Shown: positions 18,501 to 26,004 of the stretch, piece after piece
How the letters are laid out: every line of letters begins with the position of its first letter
Position numbering within the stretch: position 1 is the stretch's first letter
From: Burkholderiales bacterium RIFCSPHIGHO2_01_FULL_63_240
Lineage (GTDB): Bacteria; Pseudomonadota; Gammaproteobacteria; Burkholderiales; Burkholderiaceae_C
DNA length: 64,000 nucleotides
Direction of reading: 5' to 3'
NCBI GenBank assembly: GCA_001770725.1
Contig: MERU01000002.1
Coordinates: 620,001 to 684,000 of the forward strand
Translations under genes and position numbers: made by a program
The notes under the pieces: model-generated
Told to the model about the DNA's origin: nothing
Database searches by the model: none
What the model saw: only the letters and a program-made list of their open reading frames with translations

Positions 18501-19385
18501 TGCAAGGCCATCCCCGAACACGTCATCAACCAGGCCGAGAGCCTGATGCTGGACGTGGTTCGCAGCGACACGCTCAGCTCGCTCGACCGGGGCAGCGTGC
18601 ACCGCATGAGCGCGCGCATCCGCGAAAGCTGCCAGCCAGGCGCCGAGGCCTGGCAGGGCTGCACCCCGCAGGCCAGTCAGGACCGGCAGGTGTTCTGTGC
18701 CGCCATGCAGCGCCCGCCCGCCACCGCCACCGCGATGAACTACTGGGTCGCACCTCAACGCCCGGAGGAACAATACGCTGCGGCACTGGCCCTGCTCAAT
18801 CGGTGGACCCGCGACGAGCCCTCGGACACAGCGTTTGCGCAAGCCCCCCCGCCTGCAGCGACCAACAACGCCCCCGTGCTCGCATCGACGGAGGGCCTGC
18901 CTGACGAGATCGTTCCGGCCGCCGGCCCCACCCCAGGCGATCACCTGGCGCAAGCCTGCCCGACCCGCGCTCCCGCAGCCCTGCTGTACGTGCAGATCTA
19001 CGACGAAGCCGCCCGCAACATCGCCGAAGACCTGCGCCGCAAGCTCAACGCCCAGTCGGCCAGCCCGTGGATGGTGCCGCCGGTTGACAACGTCGTGCAG
19101 CGCTCGAGCCTGCAGGGCCAGCGCGGGCCGGTGCCCTGGCCCCGCCCGACCATCGTGGTGCACCGCGAAAGCGACATGGCCTGCGCCGAGGGCTTGCGGG
19201 AATGGCTGAGGCCTCACCTGGCTTCGCGCAGCCCGGGCAGCACCACCGATGCCGCCCCGGCCGAGATCTGGATCCGGCGCCTGCCACCCACCGTCAAGGG
19301 GCGCGATGGCGTCTTCGAACTCTGGCTGCCGGCGCCTCAGTCGGCCGCAATCGGCAGGCAGGCCAGCGTCAATCCACTACACTAG
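15570..19385 (+). CDS. Very large multi-pass membrane patatin-like phospholipase
   Basis: This 1271-residue protein combines a patatin lipase with a membrane domain. The oxyanion-hole motif LSGGGVRSATFSLG lies at about residues 61-74. The nucleophile elbow GxSxG is in SSVSGGGYVAA near 140. The catalytic Asp of the Ser-Asp dyad is in VSDGGHFDNTGVYPL near 710. The catalytic elements are therefore separated by more than 550 residues, including about eight predicted membrane helices between roughly 205 and 520. Another hydrophobic segment near 925 (TTLGLGASGTLLLSGWQIVE) precedes a C-terminal soluble region of about 330 residues with no recognised fold. It is a single gene between ureG and a tRNA. 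The lipid substrate and location face are unknown. Confidence 0.85.
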   Translation: MNKQGDATGEDAGGHGAWSAQLKDELKAIARRRRRVAPSLDEAQADPARHDRSIPLAGLALSGGGVRSATFSLGLLRGLAKGGRTTTPSATANGAREQPDVGPGASPSTPAKPSNGHAEHPAEQLSRQGLLGRFDYLSSVSGGGYVAAMLGRLAAKAECEPTPSGDCGMVEAERTLASHDGNVLSWLRRNGRYLSPGGSRDIGIVVVTYVRALLAIHLEFMVFCLMWGLLVITPHLWQYSTQVLSSAWKGWYSPWVALSAGLLMAVGPGLIAGYWFTRDTPRPDAHTWRARVAQAVQWLMAVALVALVLWMRRDASAPAIDSLYASGPSAYAVISLMIGSVLLGQALCWLALVHPRMRRSGNALAAARLRNWLTRALHGTGVAAVLLLALGVLDAASWWLLQELMTGSNAWWGGIGAGGVGILLLRSFAQPLQQLAADTEGHAREWLPKLLGVLSAIGLLCLVMAWLVTLQWLVFAPDSIEAISSAPPLLRAVFVLLACLAWIALTSTNTHMPNSTSLHAFYRARLTRAYLAVGNPTRLPWRGLGRERSVRNVVEGDDGLLAHYRPEDQGGPIHLINACLNETRDSDSNLYNADRKGALLTVSWRGMEVGPSEVHRHASPEQAGTVGQWVAVSGAAASPGAGAYTSRGLALLLYFLGIRLGFWIASPIRTPGLRWLSQLGWDWFPKPLMLTCEATATFMGQERPWWYVSDGGHFDNTGVYPLIKRELDFIMLSDASSDRHFQFNDLENLVRKARIDFGAEIDFYTREEASRLFTLCGTDLTVLSPEDLRDNTSRRGLLLARIRYRERPDPSRPGQTSRPEGTLVVIKPNLHNALDVDVLSYAERNPTFPHEATSDQFFDEAQWESYHRLGEDIGQALTETWLAQLPGWRHRARHAVRVSARLNPAVAAQQASPEPLWRRGPRGAALKTTLGLGASGTLLLSGWQIVESMNVQQKEARAQARELFVKVSTELQGFDRQCKAIPEHVINQAESLMLDVVRSDTLSSLDRGSVHRMSARIRESCQPGAEAWQGCTPQASQDRQVFCAAMQRPPATATAMNYWVAPQRPEEQYAAALALLNRWTRDEPSDTAFAQAPPPAATNNAPVLASTEGLPDEIVPAAGPTPGDHLAQACPTRAPAALLYVQIYDEAARNIAEDLRRKLNAQSASPWMVPPVDNVVQRSSLQGQRGPVPWPRPTIVVHRESDMACAEGLREWLRPHLASRSPGSTTDAAPAEIWIRRLPPTVKGRDGVFELWLPAPQSAAIGRQASVNPLH

Positions 19386-19417
19386 CGCCCGCGGCTGGCC
19401 ACCAGGCCGACCGCCGG

Positions 19418-19492
19418 CTCTCCGTAGTTCAATGGATAGAACGGCCGCCTCCTAAGCGGCAAATACAGGTTCGATTCCTGTCGGAGGGACCA
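19418..19492 (+). tRNA. tRNA-Arg (anticodon CCT)
   Basis: A complete cloverleaf can be folded. The acceptor stem is CTCTCCG/CGGAGGG with one T-G pair. The D stem is GTTC/GAAC. The anticodon stem is GCCGC/GCGGC with loop CTCCTAA, anticodon CCT at 19451-19453. A 4-base variable loop and T arm ACAGG TTCGATT CCTGT follow. Discriminator A and an encoded CCA end at 19492. It reads the rare AGG codon and sits 32 bp after the patatin gene. Confidence 0.95.
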
Positions 19493-19494
19493 GT

Positions 19495-19779
19495 TCAGGC
19501 CGAGGTGGCCGGGTCGTCGGAAACAGACAACCGCAGCTCTTCCACCGTGTAGCCCTCGCGCGTGAGCGCCACCTTCAGCCATTCCGGCTGGCTGCCCTCG
19601 CCCTGCCAGGTTTCACCCGAGATCGGATGGCGATAGCTGGGCCGCGCAGCTTCAACCACGGTTGGCAATGGCGTCGCCACCGGCGGCACGATGCCGCCCA
19701 ACTCGTGGGCCTCGATTTGCCAGAAATCAACCAGCTTGCGCACGGAGCGCAGCACCGCTTCCTGCTCGGCTGTCCTCAT
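19495..19779 (-). CDS. H-NS family nucleoid protein, short
   Basis: This 94-residue protein has the C-terminal H-NS DNA-binding motif YRHPISGETWQGEGSQPEWL, equivalent to the YRHP-TGE-W-G-G--P-WL block of betaproteobacterial H-NS/MvaT-like proteins. The N-terminal half (EQEAVLRSVRKLVDFWQIEA) can form the oligomerisation helix. The start at 19779 has AAGG upstream, and the longer frame to 20142 lacks support. It lies tail-to-tail against the tRNA, with only two bases between its stop and the tRNA CCA end. It likely binds curved AT-rich DNA. Confidence 0.85.
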   Translation of the reverse strand: MRTAEQEAVLRSVRKLVDFWQIEAHELGGIVPPVATPLPTVVEAARPSYRHPISGETWQGEGSQPEWLKVALTREGYTVEELRLSVSDDPATSA

Positions 19780-19790
19780 GGGGTGAACCT

Positions 19791-19810
19791 TTTGCGTCCA
19801 TTTGCGTGCC
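19791..19810 (-). promoter_or_regulatory. Tandem TTTGCGT repeat upstream of the H-NS-like gene
   Basis: TTTGCGTCCA followed by TTTGCGTGCC places two copies of TTTGCGT exactly 10 bp apart, one helical turn, immediately upstream of the H-NS-like gene's ribosome site. It could be a regulator half-site pair. No regulator is assigned. Confidence 0.3.
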
Positions 19811-19989
19811 GCCAGGGGCACATGTGAAGAAGATGGTAACAAATCCCAGGGGTGAGGCCGGCTCGCAACAGCAGCAACACACCCTGGGCCACCGCGAGAA
19901 GTAGCGCACGGAACACCGCTCTTTTCCACGGCCTCCCGCTTCATGTTGGGTGCACCATCCCGAAATGCATTGCATGACGTGGACCGCAT

Positions 19990-20017
19990 TAAAAATGGGC
20001 GGTCACTCGCCCCGACA
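19990..20017 (+). promoter_or_regulatory. Weak FliA (sigma-28)-like promoter before the chemoreceptor gene
   Basis: TAAA at 19990-19993 is followed after 15 bases by GCCCCGAC, a partial match to the flagellar sigma-28 consensus TAAA-N15-GCCGATAA. Only the first three bases of the -10 block match. Chemoreceptor genes are often FliA-dependent. The rest of the 292-bp gap 19780-20071 shows no gene. Confidence 0.3.
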
Positions 20018-20071
20018 GGATGGCGTTCAAACCCTGTCGACTCGCAATCCCCGAGACGAACGAGGTTTGAC

Positions 20072-21739
20072 ATGAGACTCAATCTGCCTGTGACCGAGCA
20101 GGAATTCGCCTTTCCAAAGGGCGACACGCTGGTTTCGACCACCGACCTGAAAGGTCGCCTGACCTATTGCAACCCGGCGTTCATCCACGTCAGCGGCTAC
20201 ACCCGCGAGGAGCTGCTGGGCCAGCCCCACAACATGATCCGCCACCCCGACATGCCGGAAGAAGCCTTCCGCGACATGTGGGAGACGATCGCCTCCGGCC
20301 GCCCCTGGACAGCGCTGGTGAAAAACCGCCGCAAGGACGGATCCTTCTACTGGGTGCAGGCCAACGTGACACCGCTGATGGAGGACGGCAAGCCTGTGGG
20401 CTACATGTCCGTTCGCACCGAGCCCAGCCGCGAAGCCGTGGCCCAATCGGCCCAGTTGTACCGGACCATGCAGCAAGAAAAAGAAGCAGGCCAACTGGTG
20501 CACGTGCTGCGCAATGGCAGGCTGATGAAAAACACCCTCTCCTGGCGCATCGCCGAGTTCCTTCGGCCGGGCCTGAGCGAGCGCCTGGCGATGATCGCCG
20601 GCAGCGTGGCCCTGCTGGGCTTCGGCATGGGCATGTGGGCCGGCAGCCATGGCCAGGGCTGGCTGTCGCTGGTCGGCCTGGGCAGCCTGCTGGTGCTGGG
20701 CGTGCTGATTGCCGCAGCAAGCCTGCAGATCCGCCGCATGACCATGGGCCCCATCAAGGTCCTGATGGACACCGCCAACCGCATGGCCGCCGGCGACCTC
20801 ACCGAGGTCATCCACTCCGATCGCCACGACCTGATCGGCCAGTTCACCCGCTCGCTCAACCAGTTGAACGTGAACCTGCGCTCCATCGTGCGGGACGCGC
20901 GCATGCAGGTCGACGAGATGCTGGTGGCCACCCGCGAAATCGCCGCCGGCAACCAGGACCTGTCCAGCCGAACCGAATCGCAGGCCAGCAGCCTGCAGCA
21001 GACGGCCGCCTCGATGGAAGAGATCACCGGCACCGTCAAGCACAGCTCCGACACCGCGGGGCAGGCCGCCGACCTGGCGACACAGACCACGGCCATCACG
21101 CAGCGCAGCAGCGAGGTCGTCAGCAACGTGACCCACACGATGCACGAGATCGAAGACTCGTCCAAGCGCATCAGCGAAATCATCCAGGTGATCGACAGCA
21201 TCGCCTTCCAGACCAACATCCTGGCGCTCAATGCCGCCGTGGAAGCAGCCCGCGCAGGCGAACAGGGCCGTGGCTTCGCGGTCGTGGCCTCCGAGGTGCG
21301 CGCCCTGGCCGGCCGCACCGCGACCGCCGCCCGCGAGGTCAAGCAGCTCATCACCGACTCGGCCGATAAGGTGCGCGCCGGCAGCGAACTCACCCAGGCA
21401 GCACAGACCACCATGCAGGAAGCCGTTCAGTCGGTCGAGCACGTCACCAGCCTGGTCACCCAGATCAGCGGTGGTGCGCGCGAGCAGCTCAGCGGCATTT
21501 CGCAGATCAACTCGGCGGTGGCCCAGCTCGATGGCATCACGCAGCAAAACGCCGCCGCCGTCGAACAGATCGCCGCCGCGTCGATGAGCCTGGCCCAACG
21601 CGCCAAGTCCGTCGCCGAAGCCGTGCAGGTGTTCCGCACCGATGTGGGGGGCAGCTCGGCCTACTCCCAGGACGCGGTGGCCCTGCGCAAGGAAATGAAG
21701 GCCCAGGCGAGCCGTCAAGCCCTGTCTGCCCCAGCTTGA
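20072..21739 (+). CDS. Methyl-accepting chemotaxis protein with N-terminal PAS domain (Aer-like)
   Basis: This 555-residue chemoreceptor has the layout of Aer-type energy sensors. An N-terminal PAS domain (about residues 8-125: [20 protein letters not shown] and [17 protein letters not shown]) lies in the cytoplasm. A hydrophobic hairpin at about 172-215 follows with no large periplasmic loop. A HAMP segment and a long signalling coil come next, with the hairpin tip [19 protein letters not shown]. No C-terminal CheR-binding pentapeptide is visible. The start at 20072 has GAGG about seven bases upstream. It may sense redox or oxygen through an FAD-bound PAS domain, as in the family. Confidence 0.93.
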   Translation: MRLNLPVTEQEFAFPKGDTLVSTTDLKGRLTYCNPAFIHVSGYTREELLGQPHNMIRHPDMPEEAFRDMWETIASGRPWTALVKNRRKDGSFYWVQANVTPLMEDGKPVGYMSVRTEPSREAVAQSAQLYRTMQQEKEAGQLVHVLRNGRLMKNTLSWRIAEFLRPGLSERLAMIAGSVALLGFGMGMWAGSHGQGWLSLVGLGSLLVLGVLIAAASLQIRRMTMGPIKVLMDTANRMAAGDLTEVIHSDRHDLIGQFTRSLNQLNVNLRSIVRDARMQVDEMLVATREIAAGNQDLSSRTESQASSLQQTAASMEEITGTVKHSSDTAGQAADLATQTTAITQRSSEVVSNVTHTMHEIEDSSKRISEIIQVIDSIAFQTNILALNAAVEAARAGEQGRGFAVVASEVRALAGRTATAAREVKQLITDSADKVRAGSELTQAAQTTMQEAVQSVEHVTSLVTQISGGAREQLSGISQINSAVAQLDGITQQNAAAVEQIAAASMSLAQRAKSVAEAVQVFRTDVGGSSAYSQDAVALRKEMKAQASRQALSAPA

Positions 21740-21744
21740 TGGCG

Positions 21745-21784
21745 ACAGCGGGCAGGCTCTAACATGAGCCGTTGTGCCCGCTGT
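21745..21784 (+). promoter_or_regulatory. Two-tier 40-base hairpin ahead of the metallophosphoesterase gene
   Basis: ACAGCGGGCA pairs with TGCCCGCTGT (10 bp), and inside them GGCTC pairs with GAGCC around a TAACAT loop. The structure starts five bases after the chemoreceptor stop and ends 11 bases before the next ATG. There is no T run, so it is not a standard intrinsic terminator. It may be an RNA element or a Rho-type end. Confidence 0.5.
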
Positions 21785-21795
21785 GAACCGTTGTC

Positions 21796-22539
21796 ATGAA
21801 ACTCGCCATCCTCTCGGACCTGCACGCCAACCGGCAGGCCGTCGAATCCGTCTGGGCGCACGCGCTCGATGAGGACTGTGAGCAAACCGTCCTGCTGGGC
21901 GATTTCGTGGACTACGGGGCCGATCCGGCCTGGGTCATGGACTTTGTCATGGCCCGCCACCAGGCTGGCGCCATCGTCGTCAAAGGCAACCACGACGACG
22001 CCCTGCGCCACGAGGACCAGCACCACCTGGGCAGCCACGTGCTCGCATCGCTGGCCTGGACCCGCGAGCAGCTCAGCGCCGCGCACATCGCCTTCATCGA
22101 GTCCCTGCCGCTGACCGCCGTGCTGGGTGACTGCCTGTTCGCCCACGCCAATGTGCACGACCCGGCCCACTGGGGCTATGTGCAAGGCCGCATGGAGGCC
22201 ACGCGCAGCCTGTTTGCGTCGCAACAGCCCCATGTGTTTTGCGGTCACATGCACGACCCCTGCCTGTACCACCTGTCGTCCACTGGCAAGTCGGGCGAGT
22301 TCCACCCGGTCGATGCCACCCCCATCCAGCTCTCGCCCATGCGGCGCTGGCTGACCATCCCGGGCTCGGTGGGTCAGCCACGCGATGGCAACCCGGCCGC
22401 CTGCTACGCCACCTTCGACACCGACTCGGCCACCCTCGCCTTCCACCGCGTGCCCTATGACCACGATGCGGCGGCCCAGCGGGTGCTCGATGCCGGCCTG
22501 CCTGAATCGCTCGCCCAGCGCCTGCGCGACGGGCGCTGA
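21796..22539 (+). CDS. Calcineurin-like metallophosphoesterase
   Basis: This is a 247-residue phosphoesterase with all the metal-binding motifs: DLH in ILSDLHANRQA (about residues 7-9), GDFVDYG, GNHDD and the late GHMH. The block WLTIPGSVGQPRDGNPAACY is typical of the YfcE/MJ0936-like subgroup that includes small-molecule diesterases and some protein phosphatases. The substrate is not known. It is followed after 34 bp by a Ser/Thr kinase gene in the same direction, so the pair may form a phosphorylation/dephosphorylation module. Confidence 0.88.
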   Translation: MKLAILSDLHANRQAVESVWAHALDEDCEQTVLLGDFVDYGADPAWVMDFVMARHQAGAIVVKGNHDDALRHEDQHHLGSHVLASLAWTREQLSAAHIAFIESLPLTAVLGDCLFAHANVHDPAHWGYVQGRMEATRSLFASQQPHVFCGHMHDPCLYHLSSTGKSGEFHPVDATPIQLSPMRRWLTIPGSVGQPRDGNPAACYATFDTDSATLAFHRVPYDHDAAAQRVLDAGLPESLAQRLRDGR

Positions 22540-22573
22540 CCCCCACCCTCACAGCCGACAGGAGCCCGTCACG

Positions 22574-24007
22574 ATGCCCATGTCTTTCGGCAAGCTGCAG
22601 GCGGGTGAACGCATCGACGGCTTCGTGCTCAAGGAGAAGCTGCACCAGGGTGGCATGGCCACGCTGTGGTCGGTCGAGCGCATCGACGAGCAAGGGCGCG
22701 CCGTGCACCCACCTGGCGAGCCCAACCTGATCATGAAGGTGCCGCGCATCAAGGGCGGCGAGGACCCGGCCACCATCGTCGGCTTCGAGGTCGAGCAGAT
22801 GGTCATGCCACTGCTCAAGGGGCCGCATGTGCCCCGCTTCGTCGGCAAGGGCGACTTCACCCGCCTGCCCTACATCGTGATGGAGCACATCGCCGGCGAG
22901 ACGCTGCGCCCCCGGCTGGACCAGGCCCCCTTGCCGCTCGAAGAAGTCGCCGACATCGGCCAGCGCGTGGCCCTGGCCCTGCACGACCTGCACAAGCAGC
23001 ACCTGGTGCACCTGGACGTCAAGCCCAGCAACATCATGTTCCGCGCCACGGGCGAGGCCGTGATGGTGGACTTCGGTCTCAGCCGCCACGACAAGCTGCC
23101 CGACCTGCTCGAAGAAGAGTTCTCGCTGCCCATGGGCACCGGCCCCTACATCTCGCCGGAGCAGGTGCAGTTCGTGCGCAACGACCCGCGCAGCGACTTG
23201 TTCGCCCTCGGCGTGATGCTCTACCACCTGACCACGGGCGAGCGCCCCTTCGGCAACCCCAGCAGCGTGCCAGGCCTGCGCAAACGGCTCTACACCGACC
23301 CGGTGCCCCCGCGCGACATCCGCGCCGACACCCCCGCGTGGCTGCAGGAGGTGATCCTGCGCTGCCTGGAGATCGACCCGCAGCTGCGCTACCAGACGGG
23401 CGCGCAGCTCGCGCTGGACCTGCAGCACCCCGAACAGATCCCGCTGACCCAGCGCGCCGAACGCACCGGCACGCGCGGCACGCTCAGCACCATGAAGCGC
23501 TGGTTCAAGGCCATGGGCCACGAGCCCCGCTCCGACGTGCCCAGCGGCCAGCACGTCGAGCGCAGCCCCATCCTGATGGTGGCCATCGGCATCAAGAACA
23601 GCACCCCCGAGCTCGACAAGAAGCTGCTGGCCACCGTGCGCCGCATCATGCAGATGGAGCCCGGCGCCCGCCTGGCCTGCGTCAGCGTCATGAAGACCCA
23701 CCGCATCGGCATGGACACCCTGGTCGACGAAGCCGGCAACAGCCTGCACGTGCAGCAACTGGTGGCCATCAAGCACTGGGCCCGCCCCCTGCAACAGCAG
23801 TTGCAGATGGACGAACACCGCCTGACCTTCCACGTGCTCGAATCACCCGACACGGCCAGCGCCATCGTCGAGTTCGCCACGCGCAACCAGGTCGACCACA
23901 TCGTGATGGGCGCTCGCGGCAACTCGTCGCTGCGCCGCTACCTGGGCAGCGTCAGCGCGCAGGTCGTTGCCGAGGCCGAGTGCTCGGTGACGGTGGTGCG
24001 GGTGTGA
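22574..24007 (+). CDS. Ser/Thr protein kinase fused to a universal stress protein domain
   Basis: This 477-residue protein has a eukaryotic-type kinase domain at about residues 14-295. Visible elements are a glycine loop (LHQGGMATLW), a catalytic-lysine strand (LIMKVPR), a catalytic loop HLDVKPSNIMF (HLD in place of HRD, Asp and Asn kept), DFG in VDFGLS and SPEQ. There is an insertion of about 10 residues before the catalytic-lysine strand. Residues 330-477 form a UspA-type domain ending with the ATP-binding signature GARGNSSLRRYLGSVS and ECSVTVVRV. AGGAG lies nine bases before the ATG at 22574. The start is clear, and no membrane segment is seen. Its last 56 bases overlap the convergent LysR gene. 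Confidence 0.92.
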   Translation: MPMSFGKLQAGERIDGFVLKEKLHQGGMATLWSVERIDEQGRAVHPPGEPNLIMKVPRIKGGEDPATIVGFEVEQMVMPLLKGPHVPRFVGKGDFTRLPYIVMEHIAGETLRPRLDQAPLPLEEVADIGQRVALALHDLHKQHLVHLDVKPSNIMFRATGEAVMVDFGLSRHDKLPDLLEEEFSLPMGTGPYISPEQVQFVRNDPRSDLFALGVMLYHLTTGERPFGNPSSVPGLRKRLYTDPVPPRDIRADTPAWLQEVILRCLEIDPQLRYQTGAQLALDLQHPEQIPLTQRAERTGTRGTLSTMKRWFKAMGHEPRSDVPSGQHVERSPILMVAIGIKNSTPELDKKLLATVRRIMQMEPGARLACVSVMKTHRIGMDTLVDEAGNSLHVQQLVAIKHWARPLQQQLQMDEHRLTFHVLESPDTASAIVEFATRNQVDHIVMGARGNSSLRRYLGSVSAQVVAEAECSVTVVRV

Positions 24008-24923
24008 CCGCGTTGACGGGCGCGCCTGCCTGAGCGCTGTTGAGCGTCTCGCGCAGGAACTCGAGGAAGGCCCGTGCCACCGGCGTGGGCTGCCGCTCCT
24101 GCCGTCGCACCAGGTACCAGCGCGAGGCGATCGGGAAACCCTGCACGTCCAGCAAGGCCAGGCCTTCGTGAGCCGGGTCGCGGTCGAGCGCATGGCGTGA
24201 CAGCACCGCCAGGCCGTAGCCCCCCGCCACCGCCTGCTTGATGGCCTCGTTGCTGCCCAGGGACATCTGCACGCGCGGGCTGAAGCCCCACTTCGCGAAC
24301 TGCCGTTCGCAGCTGATGCGCGTGCCCGAACCCGGCTCGCGCAGGATGAAGCGCTCGCCTGCCAAGGCCTTGAGCTTGAGCCCCTCGCGCGAGGCGAGCG
24401 GGTGATCGCTCGCCGCGATCAGCACCAGCGGGTTGTCGAGCAGGAACTCGGCCTCGACCGCAACATGGTCAGGTGGCGTGGTCATGATCACCAGGTCATC
24501 GAGCGACTGCTCCAGCCGACGCACGATGCTGTCTCGGTTGGCCACCTCCAGGTGCACGTCGATGTCGGGGTAACGCTGCGAAAACGGGCCCAGCAGCCGC
24601 GGGATGAAGGACTTCGCGGTGCTCACCACGGCCACGTCGAGGCGGCCTCGCTTGAGGCCCTGCAGGTCCGCCAGTTCCATCTCGAACTCGGCCCATCGGT
24701 GCAACACGTCGTGGCAGGCCCTGGCCAGGCGCTGGCCTGCGTCCGTCAGGCGGATGCCACGGCCCAGTGGCTCGTACAGGGGCACGCCGGCCGCGTCAGA
24801 GAGCTGTCGCAGCTGCATCGACACCGTCGGCTGGGTGACGTGTTCGGCCTCGGCCGCACCGGTGACCGAGCCGGTTTCGGCCAGGGCCTGAAAGAGCCGC
24901 AGCTGACGCCAGGTGACATGCAT
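23952..24923 (-). CDS. LysR-type regulator, CbbR-like
   Basis: This is a 323-residue LysR family regulator. The N-terminal helix-turn-helix (LRLFQALAETGSVTGAAEAE, then HVTQPTVSMQLRQLSDAAGV) and a periplasmic-binding-like effector domain are complete. The FILREPGSGTR segment and GSNEAIKQAVAGGYGLAVLS recall the CbbR/CysB-type group that includes carbon-fixation regulators. The C-terminal tail is rich in Pro and Arg and overlaps the kinase gene by 56 bases on the opposite strand. It is divergent from an SbtA-like transporter and is presumably its regulator. The effector is unknown. Confidence 0.9.
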   Translation of the reverse strand: MHVTWRQLRLFQALAETGSVTGAAEAEHVTQPTVSMQLRQLSDAAGVPLYEPLGRGIRLTDAGQRLARACHDVLHRWAEFEMELADLQGLKRGRLDVAVVSTAKSFIPRLLGPFSQRYPDIDVHLEVANRDSIVRRLEQSLDDLVIMTTPPDHVAVEAEFLLDNPLVLIAASDHPLASREGLKLKALAGERFILREPGSGTRISCERQFAKWGFSPRVQMSLGSNEAIKQAVAGGYGLAVLSRHALDRDPAHEGLALLDVQGFPIASRWYLVRRQERQPTPVARAFLEFLRETLNSAQAGAPVNAVTPAPPSPSTRPRQRPAR

Positions 24924-24959
24924 AGATTTTTATAGATCCACCAGATCAAAAGATTTGAT
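24922..24959. promoter_or_regulatory. LysR/SbtA divergent operator region
   Basis: The 73-bp gap between the divergent starts contains a perfect inverted repeat ATCAAA-N3-TTTGAT at 24945-24959. A direct repeat ATAGAT...ATAGAT at 24922-24937 has a period of 10 bp. Both are AT-rich in a GC-rich setting. They are good candidate LysR binding sites, since LysR proteins usually bind such divergent intergenic regions. Confidence 0.5.
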
Positions 24960-24996
24960 TTTTCATGATACCGGCAAAACCCTAGGATTGCCCCCC

Positions 24997-25989
24997 ATGA
25001 ATCCCCTCCAGAACCTGCTCGACCCCGCCATCCTTTTCTTCGTCTTCGGCGTCATCGCCGGCCTGCTGCGCTCCAACCTGGAAGTGCCACCACAGATCGC
25101 GCGATTCCTGTCGCTCTACCTGCTGATGTCGGTGGGCCTCAAGGGTGGTTTCTCGCTGGCCCACAGCGGGCTGGGAGCCGACGTGCTGGGCAGCCTGGGT
25201 GCGGCGCTGTTGCTGGCCCTGCTGGTGCCAGCGATCGGCTACGTGCTGCTGCGCAAGTGGTTGTCGCGCTTCGACGCGGCCGCGGTGGCGGCCACCTATG
25301 GCTCGGTCAGCGCCACCACCTTCATCGCGGCGAGTCAGTACCTGACGCAGCAGCAGGTGGCTTACGGCGGGCACATGGCGGTGGCCCTGGTGCTGATGGA
25401 GTCGCCCGCCATCCTGATGGCAATGGGGCTGGCGGCCTGGGCGCGTCGGCAAGAGGCCAATGCCCCCGGTGCTCAGGCCGGCTCGGCCAGCGCCGCCTCA
25501 TCGCCCTGGCACGTGGTGCGCGAGGCCTTCACCGACGGCGCCAACCTGCTGCTGCTGGGCAGCCTGCTGATCGGCTGGGTCACGGGTGACCAGGGCAAGT
25601 TGATGATGGAGCCCTTCTCGGGCGCCCTGTTCAAGGGGATGCTGGCGCTGTTCCTGCTCGATCTGGGCCTGCTGGTGGCACGTCAGTTGCCGGCCCTGCG
25701 GCAGGTGCACCCGGCCCTGATCGGCTACGGCATCGTGGGCCCTCTCGTGCATGGCGCGATCGCCATGGGGCTGGCCGCGCTGCTGGGTTTGCCCGCAGGC
25801 GACACCATCTTGCTGGTGGTGCTGGCAGCCAGTTCGTCCTACATCGTGGTGCCGGCCGTGTTGCGCCACGCTGTGCCCGAGGCAAAGCCTGGGCTCTACC
25901 TCGGGCTGTCGCTGGGGGTCACGTTCGTCTTCAACATCCTGATCGGCATCCCGCTGTACACCGCGGTGGTGCAGCGGGTGTGGGGCTGA
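24997..25989 (+). CDS. SbtA-like sodium-dependent bicarbonate transporter family protein
   Basis: This is a 330-residue membrane protein with about ten hydrophobic segments. It matches the SbtA family (DUF897) in several places: the start (LLDPAILFFVFGVIAGLLRS), the conserved LYLLMSVGLKGG segment, YGSVSATTFIAASQYL, and the late ASSSYIVVPAVLRHAVPEA and GVTFVFNILIGIPLY. In cyanobacteria SbtA imports bicarbonate with sodium. The cytoplasmic loop here is short, and no SbtB-type PII partner lies next to it. The divergent CbbR-like regulator supports an inorganic-carbon role, but no carboxysome or Rubisco gene is in view. Confidence 0.88.
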   Translation: MNPLQNLLDPAILFFVFGVIAGLLRSNLEVPPQIARFLSLYLLMSVGLKGGFSLAHSGLGADVLGSLGAALLLALLVPAIGYVLLRKWLSRFDAAAVAATYGSVSATTFIAASQYLTQQQVAYGGHMAVALVLMESPAILMAMGLAAWARRQEANAPGAQAGSASAASSPWHVVREAFTDGANLLLLGSLLIGWVTGDQGKLMMEPFSGALFKGMLALFLLDLGLLVARQLPALRQVHPALIGYGIVGPLVHGAIAMGLAALLGLPAGDTILLVVLAASSSYIVVPAVLRHAVPEAKPGLYLGLSLGVTFVFNILIGIPLYTAVVQRVWG

Positions 25990-26004
25990 TGCCCCGGTGC
26001 CGAC

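Noticed and set aside
15990-19217. 1075-codon minus-strand frame opposite the patatin gene
   Set aside because: Gln/Ala/Gly-rich shadow without motifs; the plus strand shows the full patatin signature.
19846-19888. CCCAGGGGTG...CACCCTGGG as a hairpin
   Set aside because: The arms are mismatched by an extra G and separated by 25 bases; not convincing.
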